Part shown: positions 27,704 through 36,893 of the stretch, piece after piece
Position numbering within the stretch: the first letter of the stretch is position 1
Layout: every line of letters starts with the position of its first letter
Source of the DNA: Acidobacteriota bacterium
GTDB taxonomy: Bacteria; Acidobacteriota; Terriglobia; UBA7540
Direction of reading: 5' to 3'
Assembly (NCBI GenBank): GCA_902812465.1
Contig: CADDZE010000024.1
Location: 1 to 56,708 of the forward strand
Length of the DNA stretch: 56,708 nt
Made by a program: the position numbers and the translations under genes
The notes under the pieces: model-generated
Database searches by the model: none
The model's input: the letters and a program-made list of their open reading frames with translations, nothing else
What the model was told of the DNA's origin: nothing

Positions 27704-28909
27704 ATGCGCTTGGTTCCCCTTCTCGCTATCGTCATGATTCTCGGCGTGGCGATCGCGCTTTCACGGCAGCGGCGAGCCATCCGGTGGCGGATTGTTGCCT
27801 GGGGTTTGGGCCTCCAGTTTTTGGTGGCGCTTTTCGTGCTTCGCACTGAGGTTGGTTTCAATCTGCTGGAAAAGGTATCGCAGGGTGCGGTCTGGCTGCT
27901 GAATTTTTCCTTCGAGGGCTCGAAGTTCGTCTTTGGCCCGTTAGGCGATCCTAAAGGGAGCCTGGGCCTCATCTTTGCCTTCCAGGTTTTGCCCTTGATC
28001 ATCTATGTCGCCTGCCTCTTTTCCATCCTTTACTACCTCCGTGTTTTACCCACCCTGGTGCTCCTGATTGGGAAGCTGATGTTCAAGCTGATGGGGACGA
28101 GTGGAGCCGAATCGCTCGAGCTGGCAGCGAGCATCCTGATTGGGCAGACGGAGGCTCCGTTGGTGATCCGTCCTTATCTGGCTGATCTCACCGAGTCCGA
28201 GTTGATGACGGTGATGACGGCGGGGATGGCGCATATCTCCGGGGCGGTACTCGGGGCCTACGTCCTCTTCGGCGCCGAGGCGCGCCACCTCCTCACCGCG
28301 GTGGTGATGACGGCGCCGGGGACGATTTTGATCTCCAAGTTGCTGCTTCCAGAAACCGAACGGGCGAAGACGGCTGGCCAAGCCGACCTGGCGCTCGAAC
28401 AGCGGAACGTGAACCTGTTGGATGCCGCCTCCCACGGCGTGACCGACGGCTTATTCTTAGCCCTCAACGTCGGCGCCATGTTGATCGCCTTTTACGCGCT
28501 GATCTACCTCTGCGACGGCCTGCTGAGCGCGGCGCACACGCACATCACACTGGAGTGGCTCTTTGGCCGAGTCCTGGCTCCCGTGGCATGGCTGCTGGGC
28601 GTTCCCTGGAGGGACGCCGCAACCGTCGGAAACCTGATGGGTGTGAAGCTGGTGCTGAACGAATTCGTGGCCTTCTCGATGCTTGGACCCCTGAAGGGCC
28701 GCCTCGCGGCGCGCTCCTTTACCATCGCCACCTATGCTCTGTGCGGCTTTGCTAACTTCTCGAGCATCGGCATTCAAATCGGCGGCATCGGCTCGCTGGC
28801 GCCGTCGCGCAAGCCGGATCTGGCGCGGCTTGGCTTCCGGGCTCTGCTGGCTGGCACGCTGGCGAACTACCTCTCGGCAGCCATTGCGGGAGTGCTATTG
28901 CGCCCGTAG
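27704..28909 (+). CDS. Concentrative nucleoside transporter (CNT/NupC family)
   Basis: This 401-residue inner-membrane symporter imports nucleosides with H+ or Na+. It has many hydrophobic segments and the CNT core motif GQTEAPLVIRPYLADLTESE. The gate region TAGMAHISGAVLGAYVLFGA and MGVKLVLNEFVAFSML are both characteristic. It lies between two nucleoside phosphorylases, which supports nucleosides as substrate. ATG 27704 follows the end of the phosphorylase gene by 166 bp; the product ends LSAAIAGVLLRP. Confidence 0.95.
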   Translation: MRLVPLLAIVMILGVAIALSRQRRAIRWRIVAWGLGLQFLVALFVLRTEVGFNLLEKVSQGAVWLLNFSFEGSKFVFGPLGDPKGSLGLIFAFQVLPLIIYVACLFSILYYLRVLPTLVLLIGKLMFKLMGTSGAESLELAASILIGQTEAPLVIRPYLADLTESELMTVMTAGMAHISGAVLGAYVLFGAEARHLLTAVVMTAPGTILISKLLLPETERAKTAGQADLALEQRNVNLLDAASHGVTDGLFLALNVGAMLIAFYALIYLCDGLLSAAHTHITLEWLFGRVLAPVAWLLGVPWRDAATVGNLMGVKLVLNEFVAFSMLGPLKGRLAARSFTIATYALCGFANFSSIGIQIGGIGSLAPSRKPDLARLGFRALLAGTLANYLSAAIAGVLLRP

Positions 28910-28974
28910 CCCTCGCTCTTGGCACCGAGAATAGGCAACCAGAAACTGGCGAACGAGAACCACGAGCAAAGACA

Positions 28975-29862
28975 ATGACCCGTCATTGGCCCGGCTACCG
29001 TGAAGCGCGCGCTGCCTCCCGCTTTATCTTCCAGCGCTCGAAGCTGGTGCCTCGAGTGGGGATCATTCTGGGCTCAGGACTGGGCGGCGTAACGGACCGG
29101 TTGCGGAGCGCGAGGAGCGTTCCCTATCCCGCTATCCCGCATTTCCCGCGCTCGACGGTGAAGGGCCATGCCGGGAGGCTGTGCCTCGGAATGTGGGGCG
29201 AAGCGGCCGTGGCGGTTCTCGAAGGCCGCACGCACCTCTACGAGGGCTATACGCCTGCCGAGGTGGTCCTACCAGTGCGGGCCCTGGGCCTGGCAGGGGT
29301 CGAATGCCTGATTGTCACCTGTGCGGCCGGCGGGATCGCGCCACGCGCCGTGCCGGGCAGTTTCATGCTCTTCCGCGACCACCTCAACTATCAAGGGATG
29401 AATCCGCTCGTAGGGCCGGAAGATGACCGGCTAGGTCCGCGGTTCATCGATATGAGCCAGGCGTATGATGCCGAGCTGCGCCACATCGCGCGCCGCGTGG
29501 CAGCGAGGCTGAAGCTGCGGACGTTCGAGGGTGTGTATGCTGCGCTGCTCGGGCCGAGCTTCGAGACACCGGCGGAGATTCAGGCCCTCAAGCGCCTGGG
29601 AGCGGATGCCGTGGGTATGTCGACCGTGCCAGAGGTGATCGCCGCCAGGCAACTGGGGATGCGCGTGCTGGCTGTAGCTTCGATTAGCAATCGGGCCGCC
29701 GGACTGAGCCATCATCCGCTTAGCCACCAGGAAGTGCTCGAAACCGGCAGACAAACGGCGCAGAACCTGGCCGCGCTGCTGGAAGGCGTCGTCACCGGCG
29801 TGGGAGCTGCCACATCTCTTCGCCCGCGGCGTGCGGGAAAGAATCCCCAAGATCAGCCCTAG
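28975..29862 (+). CDS. Purine-nucleoside phosphorylase (trimeric type)
   Basis: This 295-residue phosphorylase cleaves purine nucleosides with phosphate. It carries VGIILGSGLGGVTDRL, VTCAAGGIA, DHLNYQGMNPLVGP and LLGPSFETPAEI. VGMSTVPEVIAARQLGMRVL is followed by SISNRAAG, the base-binding region (usually TNxAAG). Length and motifs match class I PNP. With the pyrimidine phosphorylase and CNT transporter upstream it completes a small nucleoside-scavenging unit. The N-terminus is slightly long, so the start could lie a little downstream of ATG 28975. Confidence 0.93.
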   Translation: MTRHWPGYREARAASRFIFQRSKLVPRVGIILGSGLGGVTDRLRSARSVPYPAIPHFPRSTVKGHAGRLCLGMWGEAAVAVLEGRTHLYEGYTPAEVVLPVRALGLAGVECLIVTCAAGGIAPRAVPGSFMLFRDHLNYQGMNPLVGPEDDRLGPRFIDMSQAYDAELRHIARRVAARLKLRTFEGVYAALLGPSFETPAEIQALKRLGADAVGMSTVPEVIAARQLGMRVLAVASISNRAAGLSHHPLSHQEVLETGRQTAQNLAALLEGVVTGVGAATSLRPRRAGKNPQDQP

Positions 29863-29968
29863 GCCGCATCCTAACCGCCATCGTGTTGAACCGAAGCGCG
29901 CTTCTAGCCTGCGAGGGAGGCTGGCAGGTCCACAGTGCGGCAGCCAGCCGGCCGGCGCTTCATCTGCG

Positions 29969-31798
29969 TTATGAGAGCTTGTTCTGTCCCTTGCGGGCGC
30001 GGTTAGGCGCCACGCGCCGGGAAGCGTTACGCTTGGCCCGGGGGTGGCCCTGAAAGATGGGATTGATATTCTTCATCGGCACGGCCGGCGCCGTGTGCGC
30101 ATGCATGGCGTATCCGAGCTCGCTCTGGCAGTTTGCCAGGTCGGCCTGGAACATTTCCGCAGTCTTTTCTTGATTCCGCAGGAAGAAACTGATGTAGGGC
30201 ACGAGTTGTTGCTGAGTAGTCTGAATCTGCTGCCCGCGTTCCCGATATTCATCGCCCGCCTTCATTCCCTCGGCGTCGGCGACGATGCGGCTAACCTCTT
30301 CAAGGGGCTTCATGATGGCGTCGATGGCCGTGTAAGTCTCGAAGGCGCTGTTCACGTCGCTGGGGTCGCGGTCGAGCCGCTGGCGCCAAGTTTCAAGATC
30401 TGCCAGCTTCGATTCGAGTGTCTTGTGCGCCTCGTCAAATTCCTGACGCTCGGCAGCGGAAACAGGCCACTGCTCTGGATGCTCCTGGCTCAGCAGGTCG
30501 CGGATGCGAAACAGCGGGATATAGATCTTGTGGAGCAGCAACTTCACTTCGTCAGGAGAAAGTGGCGGCGTCTCCATGGCCAGCGTCTTGAGCGGAGCGA
30601 CGGGCGGAGGCGGGGCGGCGATTCGCTCCGTCGGAATGCCGTTTGCGCCCGCGGAAGCCGTGGCGGCCTGCAGCTTCGCATTCAGTTGCGTGAGGTAACC
30701 CTGCAGAGTCTCTCGAAGCCGCGCTAGTTCTTGCGCCGGTTGCTGAAGCTGCTCCGCCTCGGCCGGTGTGAGGTGTGGAGCAACAGTCTGGACCAGCAAG
30801 TCGATGGCCGGCAAAACTGCGTCCAGGGCACTCACTGTCTTGCTGCCGAGGTCGGTATTCTGCGGCTGGCCAGAGAAGCTATGGCGCGCTTCTTCCAGCG
30901 CCTGCATCTTGCCCTTCAGCGTCTCGAGGTTTTGCTGGAACGCCGCCATCGTTGCTTCGCCGAGGCGCCAGGAATCGGGCTTGAGTAAGGACACGAGATC
31001 GTTAAAGCGAGACGACGCATTGTAGATCTTGTTCAGTACGGCCAGGATTTCAGCTGGTGCGGGGCCGTTAAGTGCCGCGGGCGGCGTGGAAGACGGGGAG
31101 GCCTGGTGCGAGACAGCCGGTTGGGCTAAGGGGGCAGCGGAGGCCGGCGCGGCAGCAGGCTGCGGTTGGACGGCCGGCGGCTGGGCCGGGCCGGGGGTTT
31201 GCTCCTTCGCCTTCAGGGATGTGACGTAGCCCTCCAGCGCCGCCCGGAGACGAGGCAACTCGTTCAAAGGCTCGTTCAGCTGTGCCGCATCGCCCGGGTT
31301 GCCATACTGCGCTACCATTTGCACGATGGTCTTGAGGTCGGGTAATAAGTCATCAATCGCCGTCTGGGTCTTCTCACCCAGGCTGGCATTTTGGAGCTGG
31401 CCGGAGAAGGCGTGGCGAACCTCCTCGAGCGCCTGCATCTTGCTCTTAGCGACCTGCAAACTCTGCTGGAAGGCGGCCCGTGCTGCGTCATTCATCGGCC
31501 AGGTCTCCGGCTTCAGCAGGGAAAGGAGGTCGTTGAACCGATACACGGCGTCATAGATTTTGTTGAGCAGCGCCAGGCCTTCGGCAGCGCGCGATGAGCT
31601 GGTTTCGGCTTGTAGGGTGCCCGACGGGCTGGTGTTGGACGTCAACGAGGCTGAGGGTCGCACCGAATCGCCGGATGGCGGTGTAGTGGTGAAGCGCGGG
31701 GTGGGGCCGGTGCTTCGGGAAGCCGGTTGTTGAATGCCAGCCACCAGCACCAGTGGCGCAAAAAGAACAACGAGGAAGAGACGGGACGCGACCCTCAC
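29969..31798 (-). CDS. Exported helical protein with three internal repeats
   Basis: This protein of about 609 residues is unrecognised. GTG 31798 has GGAGG about 7 nt upstream and opens a signal-peptide-like stretch (RLFLVVLFAPLVLVAG). Three related helical modules of about 124 residues follow, at roughly 75-198, 250-373 and 420-545. Each starts (L)LNKIY or LLHKIY, then (S)RFNDL, and has LKPxxW or HPEQW. The first two are much closer to each other than to the third. Pro/Ala/Gln-rich linkers separate them, and the tail is strongly basic (HPRAKRNASRRVAP). The modules may be helical bundles. No domain family is assigned. Confidence 0.75.
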   Translation of the reverse strand: MRVASRLFLVVLFAPLVLVAGIQQPASRSTGPTPRFTTTPPSGDSVRPSASLTSNTSPSGTLQAETSSSRAAEGLALLNKIYDAVYRFNDLLSLLKPETWPMNDAARAAFQQSLQVAKSKMQALEEVRHAFSGQLQNASLGEKTQTAIDDLLPDLKTIVQMVAQYGNPGDAAQLNEPLNELPRLRAALEGYVTSLKAKEQTPGPAQPPAVQPQPAAAPASAAPLAQPAVSHQASPSSTPPAALNGPAPAEILAVLNKIYNASSRFNDLVSLLKPDSWRLGEATMAAFQQNLETLKGKMQALEEARHSFSGQPQNTDLGSKTVSALDAVLPAIDLLVQTVAPHLTPAEAEQLQQPAQELARLRETLQGYLTQLNAKLQAATASAGANGIPTERIAAPPPPVAPLKTLAMETPPLSPDEVKLLLHKIYIPLFRIRDLLSQEHPEQWPVSAAERQEFDEAHKTLESKLADLETWRQRLDRDPSDVNSAFETYTAIDAIMKPLEEVSRIVADAEGMKAGDEYRERGQQIQTTQQQLVPYISFFLRNQEKTAEMFQADLANCQSELGYAMHAHTAPAVPMKNINPIFQGHPRAKRNASRRVAPNRARKGQNKLS

Positions 31799-31955
31799 GG
31801 TGGACCTCCCTTCTTGCTTCTGCTCTATAAGGCAAGAGTGGCAGGCTCTTACCAGGTTCGTCAACCGGAGCTACGCGAGGCAAACGCCTGGGGCCTGTCG
31901 GATATTCGGCGCGAGAAATCGGCGGTGGGTGAGTCCGCTTGGGTAGTCCGGCACC

Positions 31956-33851
31956 TTAACTGGGTGCAGAGGCAGCGGGTGGTGCGGGGGATTGTGGAGG
32001 TGCAGCGCTTGACCGTCTGTCTTCGCCGAGCACCAGGGCTACTTCCGCTGCCATGGCGTACCGCCCGAAGGGAGCGGCGATCTGTACGCCGTCGACGAGA
32101 TGGCGCAGCTCGAGGAGCATCTCCTGTGCGATCTTCACTCCTTCCGCCCGTGCCTTATCGCCCGTGTCCGCCTTGCGCATCCGCTCGAGCACGGCCGGAG
32201 GCACAGAGACCCCGGGCACTTCGTTATTCAGGAATTCGGCGTTGCGAAAACTGGTAAGCGGCCAGAGCGTGGCCATCACCGGAATACGGCAATGTTCGAT
32301 CCTTTTCAGGAAGCCGACGAGTGGGGCCACGTCAAACACTGGCTCGGTGACGGCAAAATTGGCTCCGGCCTCCACCTTATATTCGAAGTGGCGAAGCTCG
32401 AGGTCGGGATCGACCGCGCAAGGGTTCACTTCGACGCCGATCAGAAATCCGGTCGGCGAGCCCATCGGGTTACCGCCGGCGTCGAGCCCGCGGTTCAGGT
32501 TGTTGAGGATATTCACTAGGCCGATGGCGTCGACGTCGAAGACTGGCGTCGCCTCGGGATAGGTAGCGAACTGAGGCGAGTCGCCGGTGACAGCCAGAAT
32601 GTTGCGCAAGCCCACCGCATAGGCGCCCAGCAGGTCAGACTGGATGCTCAGCACATTGCGGTTGCGGCAGCTATACTGCAACAGCACTTCAATTCCGGCA
32701 CGCTGCTGCAGGAGGGCGGCCAGCGTCTGCGGGCTCATGCGCGCCGTCGCGCCGCTACCCTCAGTGACGGTCACAGCGTCCACCTGGGTACGGAGGTACT
32801 GCGCCGCTTCGAGCTCCCTGGCCGCGTCACAGCCCTTGGGGGGCGTGATGACGACGAGGACGGGGAAGTGGCCCTCCACCAGCTTGCGGCCGAGCTCAGA
32901 TCGCCGCGCCGCCGGCTGGGGCTCAACGGCGCGAGCGCCGTTGGTACTTACAAACGTCGAGAAGCGCGCTGCTCGCGGGCGCAGGGAACGCACTGCCGCC
33001 TTGATGGCCTTGATGTGCTCGAAGGTGGTTCCGCAGCAGCCGCCCAGCAGCCGGGCTCCTGTCTCGATGAAACGCCGGGCATAACTGGCCATATATTCGG
33101 GCGAACAGAGATAGATGCTGCGGCCGTCCACGGTGCGGGGAAGCCCGGCATTGGGCTGGGCGGCCAGGGGCCGCCGCGTGACCTGGGCCATGCGCTCGAG
33201 CGTCTCGAGGATGGCCGCCGGGCCCATGCTACAGTTCAGCCCGATCACGTCTGCGCCCCAGGCGTCGAGCTGGCGGGTGAAGTCTTCGGGCTGGGTACCG
33301 GTCACCGTACTGCCGTCGTCCTGAATGGTCATCTGCACGACGACGGGAAGAGTGCATACATCCCGTGCGGCAAGCAAGGCCTGGTGGGCCTCATGGACGT
33401 TAACCATAGTCTCGATCACGATGAGGTCCACGCCCCCTTCCACCAGGGCGGCAATCTGCTCGCGAAAGGCTTCCCGTGCCTCATCGAACGATGTGGGGCC
33501 GAGAGGCTCGAGCTGGATGCCCAGGGGTCCCACGGAGCCCGCAACGTAGAGATCGTCGCCGGCCACCTCCCGCGCTAAGCGCGCACCGGCTAAATTGATC
33601 TCGCATACGCGGTCCTGCAGATTGAATTTCTGCAACCGGAAGCGGTTGGCTCCGAAGGTGTTGGTCTCCAGCACCTCAGCTCCTCCTTTGAGGTAGCCGA
33701 GGTGGACGTCCTTCACCAGGTGCGGTGCGCTAAGGTTGAGCTCGTCGAAGCAGCGGCTGAAGGGAATGCCCTTCGAGTAGAGGACGGTACCCATCGCGCC
33801 GTCGCATACGACGATACGCTTTTCTAACCGGGTGGCGAAGGGCTCGCGCAT
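31956..33851 (-). CDS. Bifunctional homocysteine S-methyltransferase / methylenetetrahydrofolate reductase
   Basis: This 631-residue fusion transfers a methyl group to homocysteine to make methionine and reduces methylenetetrahydrofolate. Residues to about 300 form the homocysteine methyltransferase domain with CDGAMGTVLYSKG, the zinc Cys in IGLNCSMGP and GGCCGTTFEHI. From about 340 the MetF-like barrel follows (VDAVTVTEGSGATARMS, NILAVTGDSPQ). The fusion occurs in several bacterial phyla. ATG 33851 is chosen at MREPFATRLEKR; the longer frame adds residues without family character. A SAM riboswitch was not evident in the short upstream region. Confidence 0.93.
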   Translation of the reverse strand: MREPFATRLEKRIVVCDGAMGTVLYSKGIPFSRCFDELNLSAPHLVKDVHLGYLKGGAEVLETNTFGANRFRLQKFNLQDRVCEINLAGARLAREVAGDDLYVAGSVGPLGIQLEPLGPTSFDEAREAFREQIAALVEGGVDLIVIETMVNVHEAHQALLAARDVCTLPVVVQMTIQDDGSTVTGTQPEDFTRQLDAWGADVIGLNCSMGPAAILETLERMAQVTRRPLAAQPNAGLPRTVDGRSIYLCSPEYMASYARRFIETGARLLGGCCGTTFEHIKAIKAAVRSLRPRAARFSTFVSTNGARAVEPQPAARRSELGRKLVEGHFPVLVVITPPKGCDAARELEAAQYLRTQVDAVTVTEGSGATARMSPQTLAALLQQRAGIEVLLQYSCRNRNVLSIQSDLLGAYAVGLRNILAVTGDSPQFATYPEATPVFDVDAIGLVNILNNLNRGLDAGGNPMGSPTGFLIGVEVNPCAVDPDLELRHFEYKVEAGANFAVTEPVFDVAPLVGFLKRIEHCRIPVMATLWPLTSFRNAEFLNNEVPGVSVPPAVLERMRKADTGDKARAEGVKIAQEMLLELRHLVDGVQIAAPFGRYAMAAEVALVLGEDRRSSAAPPQSPAPPAASAPS

Positions 33852-33939
33852 ACACCGCAGTGTACCATGCGACGGCTGAAGCCTGTTGGGTGATGCCCAC
33901 CTCCAAAGCCACAGCATCCTACGAGAGAGGAAGGAGTGG

Positions 33940-34728
33940 ATGAGGATGCGAGCCAGCAGGGCAGACCGCCGAGTCCCTTGGGCGTGGGCGACATTCCTCT
34001 GGCTGTGGCTACTTTCGCCAGTTGCGTCCAGCCAGAGCCCACCGTCTGCCGCCTTACCACCCCCCGCTCTGTTGGTTAGATCGCAGGAGAAGCCCGCCCC
34101 GCATGAGGCCCAGACATCGACGGCGGACGCCGGGCAGCAGGAAGATCAGTGCCTCACAGTAAATCCGGTGACCGGACAGGTGTCCGCAACCCCCTTGAAC
34201 TACCGCCCCTTGACCAAAGCAGAACGCTGGCGGCTCTATTTCAAGCAAACCTACTGGTCGATGGGTGCTTATTTTGGCCCCTTCTTCTCTGCCTTGGTCC
34301 TGGACCAGACCACGGGCAGTCCGAAGGATTGGGGTGGCGGCTTCCCCGGCTATGGCCGTCGCGTCCTTTCGCGTCTCGCCGCTGGGGACGTGATTCAGAA
34401 CAGCTTTCAGCATCCGGTCGCAGCCCTGCTCAGGGAAGACGTTCGGTATATCGCCAGCGACCACCGTGGGTTCAGGCGCCGCGTCCGTCATGCGGTTCTC
34501 TATAGCTTCCTGACCTACAACAACCAGGGCCGGCCAACGCTGAACCTGGCCAACATCGGCGGCTACTACGTGGCCAGCGCCGCCTCAACTCTGTGGCTGC
34601 CCGGCCGGCACAATCCCGCGCTCTACACGGTGACGGATGGGAACAAGGCTCTCGGGCTGAGTGTGACGGTCAATTTGCTGCAAGAGTTCTGGCCTGAGGC
34701 GCACCGCGCCTTTCTTTCCCGACATTGA
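33940..34728 (+). CDS. Conserved-looking exported hypothetical protein
   Basis: A protein of about 262 residues without an assigned domain. The start is ATG 33940 or ATG 33946; AAGGAG at 33931-33936 sits better for the second. A basic N-terminus and hydrophobic run (PWAWATFLWLWLLSPVASS) predict a signal peptide, followed by a Pro-rich linker. The C-terminal part has SMGAYFGPFFSALVLDQTTG, HPVAALLREDVRYIASDH and NIGGYYVASAASTLWLPG, hydrophobic enough to suggest membrane association. I believe similar proteins occur in Acidobacteria, but this is memory and not a search result. It starts close to, and divergent from, the homocysteine methyltransferase. Confidence 0.65.
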   Translation: MRMRASRADRRVPWAWATFLWLWLLSPVASSQSPPSAALPPPALLVRSQEKPAPHEAQTSTADAGQQEDQCLTVNPVTGQVSATPLNYRPLTKAERWRLYFKQTYWSMGAYFGPFFSALVLDQTTGSPKDWGGGFPGYGRRVLSRLAAGDVIQNSFQHPVAALLREDVRYIASDHRGFRRRVRHAVLYSFLTYNNQGRPTLNLANIGGYYVASAASTLWLPGRHNPALYTVTDGNKALGLSVTVNLLQEFWPEAHRAFLSRH

Positions 34729-34774
34729 CCCGAAACGCGGAGAACGTCGAGGCTTTATGTGACTTTTCAGACCG

Positions 34775-35452
34775 ATGCACCTCGCTGCACACCCTGACCT
34801 TCTTTGGCCTTTACCCTTTAGCCTCCAGCCTTTAGTCTTTCTTGTGGTGGCGGCCAGCCTGTTTGAGACCTTATCGCGCTTCTTCGCGAGCTATGGATAC
34901 GCCGCCGTGTTCTTTGGGGTGATGCTGGAGAACAGTGGCTTGCCCGTGCCCGGAGAGACGGTCCTTCTCTTTGCTGCGTTCCTGGCCGCTCATGGCAGAC
35001 TGAGCCTGGGGTGGGCGATTCTTACGGCGATTGCCGGCGCAACCACCGGCGACTCGCTCGGATATGGCATCGGAAAGATTGGCGGGGAAGCCCTGCTGAA
35101 GAAATATCGCGGCCGGTTTCTTTCCCGCGAGCGCTTTGACCGCGCCCAGGCCACTTTCCAGCGCTGGGGACACTGGGCCGTGTTCGCAGCTCGCTTCATC
35201 ACCGGCTTGCGGGTGCTGGCCGGACCGCTGGCCGGCGCCTTGCACATGCCTTATGGCCGGTTCTTTGTGGCAAACCTTAGTGGTGCTGTGGTGTGGGCCT
35301 CGACGGTTGGGGTGGTGGGCTTCATGTTTGGAACCAACTGGCGTCGGCTAGTCAACCTCTTTGGACAGGTTGACTTGGTCGTCCTGCTTTTGGTGGCGGC
35401 CGGCTGCCTCACTATCTATGCTCGGCGCAAACGCCAGAGCGGCCGATCGTAA
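34775..35452 (+). CDS. DedA family membrane protein
   Basis: DedA/SNARE-associated proteins are inner-membrane proteins involved in envelope integrity; some flip undecaprenyl phosphate or phosphatidylethanolamine. The core includes FFGVMLENSGLPVPGET and GATTGDSLGYGIGKIGG, and FAARFITGLRVLAGPLAG contains the conserved Arg residues. Several transmembrane segments and a basic tail fit. The start is uncertain: ATG 34775 gives 225 residues, but GTG 34844 would remove a poorly structured N-terminus; neither has a clear ribosome site. Confidence 0.88.
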   Translation: MHLAAHPDLLWPLPFSLQPLVFLVVAASLFETLSRFFASYGYAAVFFGVMLENSGLPVPGETVLLFAAFLAAHGRLSLGWAILTAIAGATTGDSLGYGIGKIGGEALLKKYRGRFLSRERFDRAQATFQRWGHWAVFAARFITGLRVLAGPLAGALHMPYGRFFVANLSGAVVWASTVGVVGFMFGTNWRRLVNLFGQVDLVVLLLVAAGCLTIYARRKRQSGRS

Positions 35453-35677
35453 CAACCTGCGCATAAGGTGTTCCGCATGCGCCTGAAGCAGCTACCAACA
35501 GGAAATCGTGAGCCGAAGAGCAGAGCCCACTCCGTGGCTCGGTGCCGCCGCTGGCCTTTGGCAACGGGCGAAGGGCTATGTAGCAGGTTGTTCGGCACCG
35601 AGTTTGGCTGCTATACTGACACCTTCCCGCGGACACGATCTGCTTGAGTGCGACCGAGACGCTGGCCAAGCTCTGCA

Positions 35678-36760
35678 ATGGAATCTTCCAAGCCTTCCCG
35701 CGGCCACGTGACTATTCGCGACGTTGCTCACGCGGCGGCGGTCTCTGTATCGACGGTCTCCGCGGCCATCAATAACACGGATTACGTCAGCCGGCCGATC
35801 CGGGCGCGAATCGAGCAGGCGATCCGGCGGCTCAATTACCGGCCAAACGACCTTGCCCGCGGACTGCGATTGCAGCGCACGCACACGATTGCGGTAGTGG
35901 TGCCCGACCTTACGAATGCCTTCTACGCCGAGATGGTGCAAGGGATGAAAGACTACGCGAGCGCTGCCAACTATACCTTGCTGATCGGCGACTCGCGCGA
36001 GCGGTGGCGGGAGGAGTTTCAGTATCTCGACACTTTTCATCGCCGCAGAGTGGACGGCGTCATCCGCATCCCGGCCATCGATGATGACGGCCATGACGCT
36101 GGCGCGGTGCTCGGCAACACTCCGGTGGTCTACGCCGACCGTTTTCATCGCGTGAAGAAGGCCAACGTGGGCTGCGTAGGGGTGAATAACGCGGTGGCTG
36201 CCATGGATGCCACACGGTATTTGCTCAGCCTCGGCCACCGACGTATTGCCATTATTGTGGGCCCCCAGACCGCCGAGACGGCGGTCCAGCGGCTGGAAGG
36301 CTATCGGGCCGCGCTGCGCAGCAGCCGCGTGCCCATTCGCCGCGATTTCATCCGCGTCGGCGATGATCAGCTGGTAGGCGGACATCGCGAGGCGATCGAG
36401 CTGCTGACCCGTGCGAACCGGCCCACGGCGATCTTCTGCACCAACTACAGTATGACCCTGGGAGCGTTCCAGGCCATCCAGGAGCTGAAGCTCCATTGCC
36501 CGAGGGACGTGAGCCTGCTCGGGTTCGACGACTTCAGCTTGGCTACTCTGCTTCGCCCGCGAATCACCATGGTGCGGCAGCCAGCGCGGGAGATCGGCAT
36601 GGCCGCGGCACGGATGCTGATCGACCACATTGAAGGTCGCAACGGCATGCGGGCGGAAATGTCGCTGCCCACGACGCTCATGGTGAGGGAATCGTGCTGC
36701 CCGCCCCGGGAGGATCCCGTGCTCCGCCGCGCGCGCCGCGGCACGGTCAGGGCTCATTGA
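35678..36760 (+). CDS. LacI family transcriptional regulator
   Basis: This 360-residue repressor has the N-terminal helix-turn-helix VTIRDVAHAAAVSVSTVSAAI followed by the hinge region (RRLNYRPNDLARGL). The periplasmic-binding-protein-like effector domain runs from IAVVVPDLTNAFYAEMV to LLGFDDFSLATLLRP and REIGMAAARMLIDHI. The effector is unknown; sugars are most usual. It lies 130 bp upstream of mmsA and might control it. It is also one candidate regulator for the conserved intergenic element, without direct evidence. ATG 35678 has no strong ribosome site. Confidence 0.9.
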   Translation: MESSKPSRGHVTIRDVAHAAAVSVSTVSAAINNTDYVSRPIRARIEQAIRRLNYRPNDLARGLRLQRTHTIAVVVPDLTNAFYAEMVQGMKDYASAANYTLLIGDSRERWREEFQYLDTFHRRRVDGVIRIPAIDDDGHDAGAVLGNTPVVYADRFHRVKKANVGCVGVNNAVAAMDATRYLLSLGHRRIAIIVGPQTAETAVQRLEGYRAALRSSRVPIRRDFIRVGDDQLVGGHREAIELLTRANRPTAIFCTNYSMTLGAFQAIQELKLHCPRDVSLLGFDDFSLATLLRPRITMVRQPAREIGMAAARMLIDHIEGRNGMRAEMSLPTTLMVRESCCPPREDPVLRRARRGTVRAH

Positions 36761-36893
36761 TGTGCTCAAGAGCGGGACTTCCTGAGCCGCCAGTCGTGGC
36801 GCTCTCCAGGTAGCGGTCCCCAACCAGACCGACGTGGCCGGCTGAGGTAACGCGCGCGCTCACGCGTCATCTTACGGCAGGAGGGAAGATGAG

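Noticed and set aside
35576-36823. Reverse-strand open frame of 415 codons
   Set aside because: It lies opposite the LacI regulator, whose motifs are clear; the composition is His/Arg-rich as usual for antisense shadows.
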